Assembly (NCBI GenBank): GCA_020847615.1
Contig: JADLBR010000210.1
Location: 1-39,370 of the forward strand
Source: Verrucomicrobiia bacterium
Lineage (GTDB): Bacteria; Verrucomicrobiota; Verrucomicrobiia; JADLBR01
Direction: 5' to 3'
DNA length: 39,370 nt
The notes beneath the pieces are model-generated. The model had not been told where the DNA came from. It made no database searches and saw only the letters and a list, made by a program, of their open reading frames with translations. The position numbers were made by a program, and so were the translations under genes. Positions 7,860-16,062 of this stretch are shown here, piece by piece (within the stretch, counting starts at the first letter, position 1; each line of letters opens with the position of its first letter).

Positions 7860-7900
7860 TTGACAATCGCGCAGATGGAATTCAGTTTCACATAAGGAAA
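7860..7900 (+). promoter_or_regulatory. Candidate promoter and operator of the IclR-type gene
   Basis: A perfect TTGACA lies at 7860-7865, but the matching -10 position is poor. Closer to the start is TTTC-ACATAAG-GAAA (7886-7900), a small inverted repeat in a local AT-rich patch that also contains the AAGGA ribosome site. IclR proteins often bind such AT-rich dyads and repress themselves; that this one does so is inference. Confidence 0.3.
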
Positions 7901-7902
7901 TT

Positions 7903-8769
7903 ATGGTGAGAACGGAGGATGCGCGGGGCCGCAGGGCCGTGGCGGGTGCCGGTGGGGCGGCGGAGGAAGTGCGGGATTTCAGCGTGCCGAGTCTGGAGCG
8001 TGGGATGGGGGTGCTGGAGTTGCTGGCGGGGCATCGCGAGGGGATGGGGCTGGTGGAGATAGCGACGGCGATGGGTGTGCCTGCCAACAGCATGTTTCGG
8101 ATCGCGTCGGCGCTGGAGCAGATGGGCTATCTGTCGAGGGACGGGGCGAGCAAGAAGTTCACCTTGGGCCGCAAGATGCTGGTGGTGGGTTTGGGGGCGG
8201 TGCATGAGAGGGGGATCCTGGAGTGTTCGTACGACGTGCTGCGGGCGATGCGGGACGAGTTGAAGGAGACGGTGGCGCTCGGGACGCTGCTGCCGGAGAA
8301 GTGCCTGGGCGTGATCCTGATGGCGCTGGATCACGTGCATGATTTCGGGATACGGATGCGGGTGGGTTTCGAGTTCGAGCTGCACTGTTCGGCGCCTGGG
8401 AAGGCGATGCTGGCGTTCTTGCCCGAGGGCGAGAGAGGCGAGTTGCTGGGGCGGATGCGGCTGGCGCGGCACACGAGGGCGACGCTGACGCGGGTGGCGG
8501 ATCTCGAGGCGGAACTGTCGCGGGTGAGTGCGGTTGGCTACGCGGTGGATCGGGAGGAGTACCGCGAGGGCAGCTATTGCGTGGCGGCGGCCGTGCGGGA
8601 TGCGTTTGGCTATCCGGTGGGAAGCGTGTGGCTCACGGGGATGACGGAGCGGTTTCCAAGGTGCGGCTACGAAGGGCTGGGCGCGAGGGTGCGGTGCTAT
8701 GCCGACCAGATCTCGGGACGGCTCGGCGCGCCCGCGAGGCCGGAGGTGGGACATGGGCGAGCGGGCTGA
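7903..8769 (+). CDS. IclR-family transcriptional regulator
   Basis: A 288-residue protein. Residues 28-90 form the winged helix (VPSLERGMGVLELLAG, then MGLVEIATAMGVPANSMFRI as the recognition helix region and LEQMGYLSRDG as the wing). Residues 105-275 form the IclR effector domain, with the typical CSAPGKAMLAFLP near the middle and a VGYAVDREEYREGSYCVAAAV block. The N-terminal 25 residues are extra Ala/Gly/Arg-rich sequence. ATG 7903 has AAGGA upstream. IclR regulators usually sense a small carboxylate or sugar-acid metabolite. The 3' end overlaps the start of the next gene by 17 bp, so the two are almost surely co-transcribed; a link to the nearby hexonate operon is possible but unproven. 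Confidence 0.9.
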   Translation: MVRTEDARGRRAVAGAGGAAEEVRDFSVPSLERGMGVLELLAGHREGMGLVEIATAMGVPANSMFRIASALEQMGYLSRDGASKKFTLGRKMLVVGLGAVHERGILECSYDVLRAMRDELKETVALGTLLPEKCLGVILMALDHVHDFGIRMRVGFEFELHCSAPGKAMLAFLPEGERGELLGRMRLARHTRATLTRVADLEAELSRVSAVGYAVDREEYREGSYCVAAAVRDAFGYPVGSVWLTGMTERFPRCGYEGLGARVRCYADQISGRLGAPARPEVGHGRAG

Positions 8770-11700
8770 TGCGGCGCGGGCGCCGGGGCGGGTCGGGAAG
8801 GCGGTGCGGGGACGCATCGCCATGCACGGCGCCTTGCGTGAAACGTTGCGACACCTCGGCCCCCGGCTCGTGGGCCTGTGGCTCGTGGCGGGATGGGCGT
8901 CGGCCGCGTGGTGCGCGGGCGGGGGGCAGGATGGTCCCGGCCCCGGAGCGCGGGCGCAGGTGGTTTCCCCGGGCGGCGAGGAGAGGGCCCCGGGGGTGGC
9001 GCCAGAGCTTGAGCCGCGCGCGATCGGGTCGCTGCGGGCGGCCATCGAGGATCTGGTGCGGACGTTTGGGGAACGGTACCCGCGCGGCGCGGAGTACTTG
9101 GATCGGCTGTCCGCGATCGAGCGCGACGCGGTCGGCGGGGAGGCCGCGCGATGGGCGGCATTCGAGTCGTTGCGCCGGGAGGCGCTCCTGGCGAATCCGC
9201 TGCTGGAGGGGATGCGCCTGCTGGTGGTGAAGCGGAAGCCATCGCCCCTGATGCCGCCGAAGGGACAGAAGGGGTGGTGGTCGAGAAATCCTGGCCTGGA
9301 CATCGGGATGCCGTCGAACCACGAGTGCAACTCATCGTTGAACAAAGATGGGTATGACAACGAGATCGCCGTGCTTCTGGAGGCCGCGCCCGGTGGCGCG
9401 CTGAAGACCCTGCATCGCCCGGGGGCCGGGGGCTACGCGGGCGAGGTGGACCTGAACTGGGATGGGGAGCGGTTGCTCTTCACGCAGTCGGATTCGGAGA
9501 ACTGGAAAATTTGGGAGATGCGGGCCGATGGGACGGGGCTCCGGCAGGTGACGCGGATGCCCGAGGACGTCGACTGCATGGACCCGTGCTATCTGCCGGA
9601 CGGCAAGATCCTTTTTGGGTGCACCGCGTCTTACCAGTCCGTCCCGTGCTGGCATGGGCTCAAGTGGGTCAGCAACCTTTATGTGATGGAGGCGGATGGG
9701 ACGGGCGTGAGGCAGGTGTGTTTCGACCAGGATCACGACCTGCATCCCGTGGTGCTGCCAAACGGTCAGGTGATGTACAGCCGCTGGGACTATACGGGCA
9801 TCAACCACATCTATCTGCGCATGCTGATGGTGATGAACCCCGATGGGACGGGGCAGCGGGCCGTGTACGGGAGCAACTCGTGGTACCCGAACGCGCTGTA
9901 TTTCCCGCGCGCGCTCCCGGGTGCGCCGAACGCGTTGGCGTGCGTCCTGTCGGGCTATCACGGGCCGCACCGGATGGGGCAACTGGTGCTATTGGATACC
10001 GCGGCGGGCTATCACGATGCCGCCGGTATCGTGAGGCGCATATCGGGCCGCGGCGACCCCATTCGACCGGTGGTCCGCGATTGGCTCGTGGAGCGCGACT
10101 GGCCGCGGTTCCTGCATCCATTCCCCCTGAGCGCGAAATACTTCCTGGTGGCCTGCCAGGAGGCCGAGGGGATGGACTGGGGCATCTATGTTGCCGACGC
10201 GTTCGATAACCTGGTCCCGCTGAAGCGCGAGCCGGGATGGGCGCTGCTGGAGCCGGTGCCGCTGCGGCCCTCGCCGAGACCGCCCGTCATCCCGTCGCGG
10301 GTGGACGCGTCGCGGGACGACGCGCTCGTGTACATCCATGACGTGCAGGCCGGGCCGGGGCTGAAGGGCGTGCCCCCGGGGACCATCAAGGCCCTCAGGG
10401 TGGTCGCGTATGACTTTGGCTATCGGGGCCTCGCCGGGCCGGACAAGATTGGCCGGGGCGGGCCATGGGAGGCCATGCGCATCGTGGGCACGGTGCCCGT
10501 CGAGGAGGATGGCTCCGCGGCGTTCCGCATTCCGGCGCGGACACCGCTGTCGCTACAGGCGCTCGATGCCGAGGGCAAGGCCGTGCAATTGATGCGGAGC
10601 TGGTTTTCTGCGCAGCCGGGCGAGAATGTCTCGTGCGTCGGTTGCCACGAGACACCTCGGGACACGGTCGTGCCCCGGGTGTCGGTGGCGTCGAGGCGCG
10701 AGCCGCGGGAGGTCGAGCCCTGGTTCGGGCCGGCGCGGGGATTTGATTTTGCGCGCGAGGTGCAGCCGGTGTTGGACCGGCACTGCGTGCGCTGCCATGA
10801 CGGCAGTGATCCCGCGATGCCCGACCTGAGGCCCGAGGAGCGGGTGCCCGGCTACAGGGGACTGCCGTTATCGAAGATGGAGAAGGATCGGCTCTTGCCC
10901 GAGATCCGCGAGGCGACCGGGGGCGTTCTCAGGTACACGCCCGCGTACGAGGCGCTGCTGGGGTACGTGCGGCGGGTCGGCATCGAGGATGATGTCAGCC
11001 TGCTGGTGCCCGGGGAGTACCATGCGGACGTCAGCCCCCTGATCCAGCTATTGAAGAAGGGGCATGGCGGGGCGCGGATGGGCGACGAGGACTGGGCGCG
11101 CCTCGTGACATGGATCGACATGAATGCGCCGTGCCATGGCACATGGGGGGAGGTTTTCCCGATCCCGCGCGACGCGCACGCCAGGCGGATGGAAATGCGG
11201 CGGCAATTCGGCGGGCCGAAGGAGGATCCCGAGGTCGTCCCGGAGATCGCCCGGGCGAGCGCGGGGGCCGTCGAACCGAGGGAGGTGCCGCCGGCGGAGC
11301 CGGTCGGCCTCGAGGGCTGGCCGATGGATCCCGCGCGGGCGCGGCAACTGCAGGCATCGGCGGGATCGCAGGATCGGGTCGTCGACCTCGGTGGCGGCGT
11401 GACGATGCGGCTGGTGCGGATCCCGGCGGGGGAATTTGTGATGGGCGACGCGAAAGGCCCGCCCGACGAATGGCCCGAGGCCGCCGTGCGCATCGAGAGG
11501 GCCTTCTGGATGGGCGCGACGGAGGTCAGCAACGAGCAGTTTCGCAGGTTCGACCCGGGGCATGACCCGAGATACTTCGGCAAGCGGCACGCGCTCGAGG
11601 ACGATCAGGGCCCGGCACTCAACGGCCCGCAGCAGCCGGCGGTGCGGGTCTCGTGGGAGAGCGCGGTGGCGTTCTGCCGGTGGCTTTCGGAGAGGAGCGG

Positions 11701-12250
11701 GATGGCCGTCACGCTGCCGACCGAGGCGCAATGGGAGTACGCGTGCCGCGCGGGCAGCGGGAGCCCGCTATCCTTCGGCGGGGCCGACGCCGATTACACG
11801 CCATGGGCCAACGTGGCCGACTACATGTTCAAACACGGCTATCGGCCCACCAAAGCGACGATCAGCGGCGGGCTCGAGCACCTCCAGCTGGATGGCAGCG
11901 CCCCCGCCGACGGGCGATTCTGTGACGATTCCGTCGTGACCGAGCCTGTCGGATCGAGGCGGCCGAACGCCTGGGGCCTGCATGACATGCACGGCAATGC
12001 GGCGGAATGGACGCGCTCGATGTATCGTCCGTATCCCTACAGGGACGACGATGGGCGCAACGACCCGGCGCCGGTCGCCCGACGGGTCGCGCGCGGCGGC
12101 TCTTTCTTCGACCCGCCGAAGCGTTGCCGCAGCGCGCACCGGTCGGAATACCCGGCCTGGCAGCGCGTGTTCAACGTCGGCTTCCGCGTCGTGGTCGAGG
12201 ATGGCAACCCGCAGATCGTGGCCGCGAATCCTGTCGAAGCAGGGCCGTAG
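8753..12250 (+). CDS. HZS-alpha-like beta-propeller / diheme cytochrome c / SUMF1 fusion protein
   Basis: A 1165-residue protein. After a hydrophobic export segment (LVGLWLVAGWASAAWCAGG, residues 39-57) comes a helical region, then a beta-propeller of about 210-500 with repeated blades such as MRADGTGLRQVT, MEADGTGVRQVC and MNPDGTGQRAVY. This resembles the hydrazine-synthase alpha middle domain found in many planctomycete and verrucomicrobial proteins. Two heme c motifs follow, CVGCH (628-632) and CVRCH (678-682, in REVQPVLDRHCVRCHDG), then WIDMNAPCHGTWGE. Residues 880-1148 are a formylglycine-generating-enzyme-like (SUMF1) domain: IPAGEFVMG, ATEVSNEQF, LPTEAQWEYACRAG, DMHGNAAEWT, RVARGGSFFD. 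ATG 8753 has a strong GGAGGTGGGAC leader and overlaps the iclR-type gene. ATG 8822 would give a more usual signal-peptide length and is the alternative start. Function is unknown; a periplasmic redox role is inferred. Confidence 0.82.
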   Translation: MGERADAARAPGRVGKAVRGRIAMHGALRETLRHLGPRLVGLWLVAGWASAAWCAGGGQDGPGPGARAQVVSPGGEERAPGVAPELEPRAIGSLRAAIEDLVRTFGERYPRGAEYLDRLSAIERDAVGGEAARWAAFESLRREALLANPLLEGMRLLVVKRKPSPLMPPKGQKGWWSRNPGLDIGMPSNHECNSSLNKDGYDNEIAVLLEAAPGGALKTLHRPGAGGYAGEVDLNWDGERLLFTQSDSENWKIWEMRADGTGLRQVTRMPEDVDCMDPCYLPDGKILFGCTASYQSVPCWHGLKWVSNLYVMEADGTGVRQVCFDQDHDLHPVVLPNGQVMYSRWDYTGINHIYLRMLMVMNPDGTGQRAVYGSNSWYPNALYFPRALPGAPNALACVLSGYHGPHRMGQLVLLDTAAGYHDAAGIVRRISGRGDPIRPVVRDWLVERDWPRFLHPFPLSAKYFLVACQEAEGMDWGIYVADAFDNLVPLKREPGWALLEPVPLRPSPRPPVIPSRVDASRDDALVYIHDVQAGPGLKGVPPGTIKALRVVAYDFGYRGLAGPDKIGRGGPWEAMRIVGTVPVEEDGSAAFRIPARTPLSLQALDAEGKAVQLMRSWFSAQPGENVSCVGCHETPRDTVVPRVSVASRREPREVEPWFGPARGFDFAREVQPVLDRHCVRCHDGSDPAMPDLRPEERVPGYRGLPLSKMEKDRLLPEIREATGGVLRYTPAYEALLGYVRRVGIEDDVSLLVPGEYHADVSPLIQLLKKGHGGARMGDEDWARLVTWIDMNAPCHGTWGEVFPIPRDAHARRMEMRRQFGGPKEDPEVVPEIARASAGAVEPREVPPAEPVGLEGWPMDPARARQLQASAGSQDRVVDLGGGVTMRLVRIPAGEFVMGDAKGPPDEWPEAAVRIERAFWMGATEVSNEQFRRFDPGHDPRYFGKRHALEDDQGPALNGPQQPAVRVSWESAVAFCRWLSERSGMAVTLPTEAQWEYACRAGSGSPLSFGGADADYTPWANVADYMFKHGYRPTKATISGGLEHLQLDGSAPADGRFCDDSVVTEPVGSRRPNAWGLHDMHGNAAEWTRSMYRPYPYRDDDGRNDPAPVARRVARGGSFFDPPKRCRSAHRSEYPAWQRVFNVGFRVVVEDGNPQIVAANPVEAGP

Positions 12251-12391
12251 CGGGATGCGTGAGCGACCCGTGATCGGGCGCCGTTCCCTTGTCTTGTCGC
12301 CCACTCGGTTCTCGGACGATGTCTACGACGACCGCGACTGGCTCTCGGAAACCCGCGACGCGACGCGACCCGAGCGCATGGGGGAGCGCAT

Positions 12392-12440
12392 GGGGTCAAC
12401 TCTTGAACGTTGACAGTTTCAACGTTCAAGAGTTGACCCC
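12392..12440. repeat. Perfect palindrome with 22-bp arms between convergent genes
   Basis: Arms 12392-12413 and 12419-12440 are exact reverse complements beginning GGGGTCAACTCTTGAACG, separated by a 5-base spacer (CAGTT). It lies between the propeller fusion gene (ends 12250) and the UxaA gene (ends 12516), followed by three CCTGGCCCC-like units (12441-12469). It could be a bidirectional terminator or mRNA end protector (there is no U-tract), or a remnant of a REP-type or MITE-type element. No coding frame in this 265-bp gap is convincing. Confidence 0.85.
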
Positions 12441-12515
12441 TGGCCCTGGCCCCGCACCCTGGCCCCGCCGGGACGTTGGCGGCTTGGTTCGTGGGCCACG
12501 CGCGGACGCGCTCGG

Positions 12516-13712
12516 CTAACGCACCGCCCGCGGCAGGCACGCCGGGCCGAGGGGCTCGAAGCTCTTGTAGGTGAGGGCGAACTCCTGGTGTCCGAGGCGC
12601 TCGGAGGCGGTGGGCTCGCCGTCCGCGGCGCGCGCGACGTGGTCGAAGATCTCGCGTCCGACCTGGTCGAGGGTGGCCTTTCCCTCGAGGATGCGCCCGG
12701 CGTCGATGTCCATGTCCTCGGCCATGCGGCGGTAGGTTTGGGGGTTGGCGCAGATCTTGATGACGGGCGAGATGGCGGAGCCGACGACGGAGCCGCGCCC
12801 GGTGGTGAAGAGGATGAGGTGGGATCCGCAGGCGATGAGTTCGGCGATCTCGGCGATGTCGTTGATGTTGGCGAAGCCGAAGCGGACATCGCCATCGGGC
12901 ACGACATCCAGGAGGTAGAGGCCGCCGGCCGGGGGGACATCGCCGGGCTTGATGATGCCCGAGATGGGCGAGCGCCCGCTCTTGCTATAGGCGCCCATGG
13001 ATTTCTCCTCGATGGTGGTCAGGCCGCCCGCGGCGTTGCCCGTGGCGAAACTCCCGTGGCCGAGGGTCGCGTAGTGGCGGGCGGCCTTGTCGACGCAGGC
13101 GATCAACTCGGGGGCGAGCTCGGGGCGCGCGGCGCGGCGGGCCATGATGTGCTCGCAACCGATGAGCTCGCCGGTCTCCTCGAAGATGGCGGTGCCGCCC
13201 GCCTGGACGAGCAGGTCGAAGGCGCGGCCGGCGGCGGGGTTCGCGGAGATGCCGCTGGTGGCGTCGGACCCGCCGCAGATCGTGCCGACGATCAGCTCGT
13301 GGATGCCCATCTCGGCGCGGGGAGCGCGCCCGAGCGCGTCGAGGGACCGTTCGACCCAGGCGCGCCCGGCATCGATCGTGGGGCGCGTGCCGCCGCGGTC
13401 TTGGATGACGAGCAATTCCACGGGCCTTCCCGACTCGCGGATCAGGCGCGCCAGCGCATCGCGGTCGAAGCTCTCGCATCCGAGGGAGACGAGGAGGACC
13501 GCGCCGACGTTGGGGTGCCGGCAGAGCTGGGACATCATGCGGAAGGCGTAGGCGTTGGGGTAGCAGCCCCCGAAACCGATGAGGTGCGCGCCGCGCCCGC
13601 GGTGGGGCCACCAGATCTCCCGGGCGACGTGCTGCGCGCACTCGACGAGGTAGGCGACCGCGACGACGTTGCGGATCCCCTTGCGGCCATCGGGGCGGAG
13701 ATAGGCTCTCAT
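12516..13712 (-). CDS. UxaA family dehydratase, large (catalytic) subunit: altronate/galactarate-type
   Basis: A 398-residue protein that is the C-terminal catalytic domain of the altronate/galactarate dehydratase family, which removes water from a hexonate or hexarate to give a 2-keto-3-deoxy acid in an iron-dependent reaction. Recognised blocks are RPDGRKGIRN at the start, IGFGGCYPN, LGCESFD, GTICGGSDATSGISANPA, the EKSMGAYSKSG segment and GNAAGGLTTIEEKS. Conserved Cys residues occur in the first three of these. The N-terminal SAF domain is absent here but encoded as a separate gene 6 bp upstream, so the enzyme is a two-subunit version. Exact substrate (altronate, galactarate, arabinonate or a related acid) is not readable from sequence. 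Confidence 0.87.
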   Translation of the reverse strand: MRAYLRPDGRKGIRNVVAVAYLVECAQHVAREIWWPHRGRGAHLIGFGGCYPNAYAFRMMSQLCRHPNVGAVLLVSLGCESFDRDALARLIRESGRPVELLVIQDRGGTRPTIDAGRAWVERSLDALGRAPRAEMGIHELIVGTICGGSDATSGISANPAAGRAFDLLVQAGGTAIFEETGELIGCEHIMARRAARPELAPELIACVDKAARHYATLGHGSFATGNAAGGLTTIEEKSMGAYSKSGRSPISGIIKPGDVPPAGGLYLLDVVPDGDVRFGFANINDIAEIAELIACGSHLILFTTGRGSVVGSAISPVIKICANPQTYRRMAEDMDIDAGRILEGKATLDQVGREIFDHVARAADGEPTASERLGHQEFALTYKSFEPLGPACLPRAVR

Positions 13713-13718
13713 GGCGGG

Positions 13719-14021
13719 TCAGTGCTCCAGCGGGCCGGGGAGATAATCGCTCCGGAGGTTATGGGTGTGGACGTGATCGCCCGCGGCGATGTCGCGCGTG
13801 GCGGTGCCGATGGGCGCGCCGTACTTCAGTATCTTCTCACCGGCGGCGATGGCGCGGGCGGCGATCTTGTGCCCGAGGGGGATGGCGGATTTCATCGGCG
13901 TGGCGCGGCCATCGATGCGGAGCGATTCCCCGGCGGCGACCGGGGCGAGGAGGACCAGCACATTATCCTCGGGCGAGAGTCTCAAGAGCCGGGGATCTGT
14001 CGCGTTTGGGGCAGCGGTCAT
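13719..14021 (-). CDS. UxaA family dehydratase, small SAF-domain subunit
   Basis: A 100-residue SAF domain protein. LRLSPEDNVLVLLAPVAAGE, then IPLGHKIAARAIAAGEKILKYG and the final IAAGDHVHTHNLRSDY match the N-terminal domain of altronate/galactarate dehydratases. In fused enzymes this domain precedes the catalytic one; here it is separate. The ATG at 14021 overlaps the MFS transporter stop by four bases (ATGA), and its own stop is 6 bp before the large-subunit start, so the three are translated from one message. Confidence 0.88.
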   Translation of the reverse strand: MTAAPNATDPRLLRLSPEDNVLVLLAPVAAGESLRIDGRATPMKSAIPLGHKIAARAIAAGEKILKYGAPIGTATRDIAAGDHVHTHNLRSDYLPGPLEH

Positions 14022-15391
14022 GGCGTGACCCCGTGTTCCGGGCCGTGGTCGGGCATCCGCCATGCGGCGAGGATGGCCGGCACCAGCAGGAGACTGCAGT
14101 ACAGCAGCGCGAGGCGGAAGTCCCCGACCTGGGAGAACAACCCGAAGAGGACGGTGCCGAAGGCGGCGGCGATGCGCCCGATATTGTAGCAGAATCCCGC
14201 GCCGGTGGTGCGCAGGAGGGTGGGGAAGAGGGGCGGGAGGTACATGGTGAAGAGGCCGAACACGCCCGAGAAGAACCCGATCCAGGGGATCCAGAAGAGA
14301 AGAGACGTGTGGTCCCTGGGGATGCCGAATGTGCCGAGCATCGCGAGGAGGGAACCGAGGCACATCAGGGCGATGGCGCGCCGATAACCGAGCCGGCCCG
14401 CGAGCCAGCCGGCGAAGAAGTTGCCGAGGACCGAGACGCCGATGACCAGGAAGAAGGCGGCGCTGACCATCTGCTCGCGCGCGGTGTCGCCCCAGCCCTC
14501 GGCGATGAGGAGGTTGCGGAGGTGCTGCTGGTTCCAGAACATGAAGGCCCACCACGCCGTCAGCGAGGTGGCGCAGACGACGATCGTCAATAGGGTCGTG
14601 CGGCGCACGGGGCCGCGGAAGAGTTCCGCGATGCCGGGCTGGGCGGTTTGGGCGGACGCCCTGGCGGCGCTCCACTCCTCGGGCTCGGGCACGCGGCGCC
14701 GGATCCAGTAGACGATGATGGCGGGCAGGAGACCGACCAGGAACACGAGGCGCGGGTAGACGTGGACGTCACCCCACGCGGGGGGCCAGGCGCGATCGAA
14801 CCAGCCCTGGATCGCGGGCGCGACGGAGGCGATGGCGAATACAGCGACGCAGGCGGCGAGGACGCCGATGTTCACGGCGGTCTGGAGGACGGCGGCGATC
14901 CATGGGCGCCAGCGGCGCGGCCACGTTTCGGACAAGAGGGTGGAGCCGACGGCCCATTCGCCGCCGATGCCGAGGGCGGCGAGGACGCGGCAGATCAGGA
15001 GCTGCCACCAGTTCGCCACGAAGCAGGATAGGCCGGTGAACATGGCGTAGGTCAGGATGGTGAGGCAGAGGGCCCGGCTGCGCCCGAGCCGGTCGCCGAT
15101 CCTCCCGAAGAAACCGCCGCCGAGCGCCCATCCGACGAGGAATGCGGCCTGGATCCACGAGCTTTTCTCCTTCACGGCGGGGTCGCTCGTCGCCGCCAGG
15201 TCGAGGAGCTGCATGACGAATGGCGCCGCGACGATGGTGTACAGGTGCATGTCGAGGCCGTCGAACAGCCAGCCGAGCCATGCGGCGATGCCCGAGCGCC
15301 ACTGGCGGGGGGACAGATCCCGGAGGTGGCGCGCCTCGTCCGCGGCGGGAATCCCGCCGGCGACTGGGTGCGGAGCTTCCGGGGCGTTCAC
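14018..15391 (-). CDS. MFS transporter, probable sugar-acid uptake
   Basis: A 457-residue protein with about 12 hydrophobic helices. The opening WLGWLFDGLDMHLYTIVA is the TM1 signature of the AAHS/SHS-type major facilitator group (aromatic acid and sialate symporters), followed by the loop motif GRIGDRLGRSRAL and, in the second half, GWLAGRLGYRRAI. It would import an organic or sugar acid with protons across the inner membrane. Overlap with the UxaA small-subunit gene makes a hexonate or hexarate the logical cargo. GTG 15391 is the start, only 3 bp after the apt stop. No alternative Met fits better before TM1. Confidence 0.87.
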   Translation of the reverse strand: MNAPEAPHPVAGGIPAADEARHLRDLSPRQWRSGIAAWLGWLFDGLDMHLYTIVAAPFVMQLLDLAATSDPAVKEKSSWIQAAFLVGWALGGGFFGRIGDRLGRSRALCLTILTYAMFTGLSCFVANWWQLLICRVLAALGIGGEWAVGSTLLSETWPRRWRPWIAAVLQTAVNIGVLAACVAVFAIASVAPAIQGWFDRAWPPAWGDVHVYPRLVFLVGLLPAIIVYWIRRRVPEPEEWSAARASAQTAQPGIAELFRGPVRRTTLLTIVVCATSLTAWWAFMFWNQQHLRNLLIAEGWGDTAREQMVSAAFFLVIGVSVLGNFFAGWLAGRLGYRRAIALMCLGSLLAMLGTFGIPRDHTSLLFWIPWIGFFSGVFGLFTMYLPPLFPTLLRTTGAGFCYNIGRIAAAFGTVLFGLFSQVGDFRLALLYCSLLLVPAILAAWRMPDHGPEHGVTP

Positions 15392-15394
15392 GGG

Positions 15395-15928
15395 CTAATC
15401 GATGCGGATGATCGACGCCATGGGGAGGCCCGCGAGCTTGGCCCGCCCATTGAGGAAGCCCAGCTCGACGAAGAAGGTGGCCTCGGCGAGCTCGGCGCCG
15501 AGGGAGACGATCAACTGTGCGGCGGCCGCGGCGGTGCCGCCCGTGGCGAGGACATCATCGACGAGCGCGGCGCGCTGGCCCGGTCGCAGGGCGTCCTCGT
15601 GGACGGCGATCGTGGCGCTGCCGTACTCGAGGTCGTAGGACTGCTCCCGGGTGCGGTAGGGGAGCTTGCCTTTCTTCCGGATCGGGACGAAGCCGACGCC
15701 GAGCTGGCGGGCGATCGCGCCGCCAAAGATGAAGCCGCGCGCATCCACCGCGACGATGGCGTCCAGGCCGAGTTTCTCGTAGCGCTCGCAGAACAGGTCG
15801 ATGGCGAGGGCGAAGAGACCCGGGTCCTGGAGCACGGGCGTGATGTCGATGAACTGGATGCCGGGCTTTGGAAAGTCGGGCACCGTTCGGAGTGCGGTGC
15901 GCAGGATGCGGACAGCGGAGTCGTTCAT
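15395..15928 (-). CDS. apt: Adenine phosphoribosyltransferase
   Basis: A 177-residue purine salvage enzyme that makes AMP from adenine and PRPP in the cytoplasm. Full-length match to the family pattern: TVPDFPKPGIQFIDITPVLQ near residues 15-34, AVDARGFIFGGAIA (60-73), PIRKKGKLPYRT (82-93) and the PRPP loop VDDVLATGGTAAAA (123-136). ATG 15928 gives the standard length. It sits 3 bp upstream of the MFS gene on the same strand, so the housekeeping gene appears to lead the hexonate operon transcript. Confidence 0.95.
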   Translation of the reverse strand: MNDSAVRILRTALRTVPDFPKPGIQFIDITPVLQDPGLFALAIDLFCERYEKLGLDAIVAVDARGFIFGGAIARQLGVGFVPIRKKGKLPYRTREQSYDLEYGSATIAVHEDALRPGQRAALVDDVLATGGTAAAAAQLIVSLGAELAEATFFVELGFLNGRAKLAGLPMASIIRID

Positions 15929-16002
15929 ACGGGGCCGAGGTTCTGCCGCGGGGGCGCCGAAGTCAAATGCGATTGGCCGCGGGCCGATCGCAGCCGAGGG
16001 AG

Positions 16003-16050
16003 CAAGGCCTTGGGCGTGGGCCAAACGCTGGCGCGTTCGGCCACGGGACA
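16003..16050 (+). repeat. Family B repeat, degenerate fragment
   Basis: GGCCTTGGGCGTGGGCCAAACGC..GCGCGTTCGGCCACGGG retains the central core and right arm of repeat B but lacks the left arm and the GAGTCA end. It lies 12 bp beyond the stop of the 16063-17934 gene, again at a gene 3' end. Confidence 0.6.
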
Positions 16051-16062
16051 AGCCGCCGGCTC

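Noticed and set aside
12251-12515. Short coding remnant (FSDDVYDDRDWLSETRD) after the fusion gene
   Set aside because: The string looks protein-like but has no start, no length and no recognised family, and the frame ends inside the palindrome.
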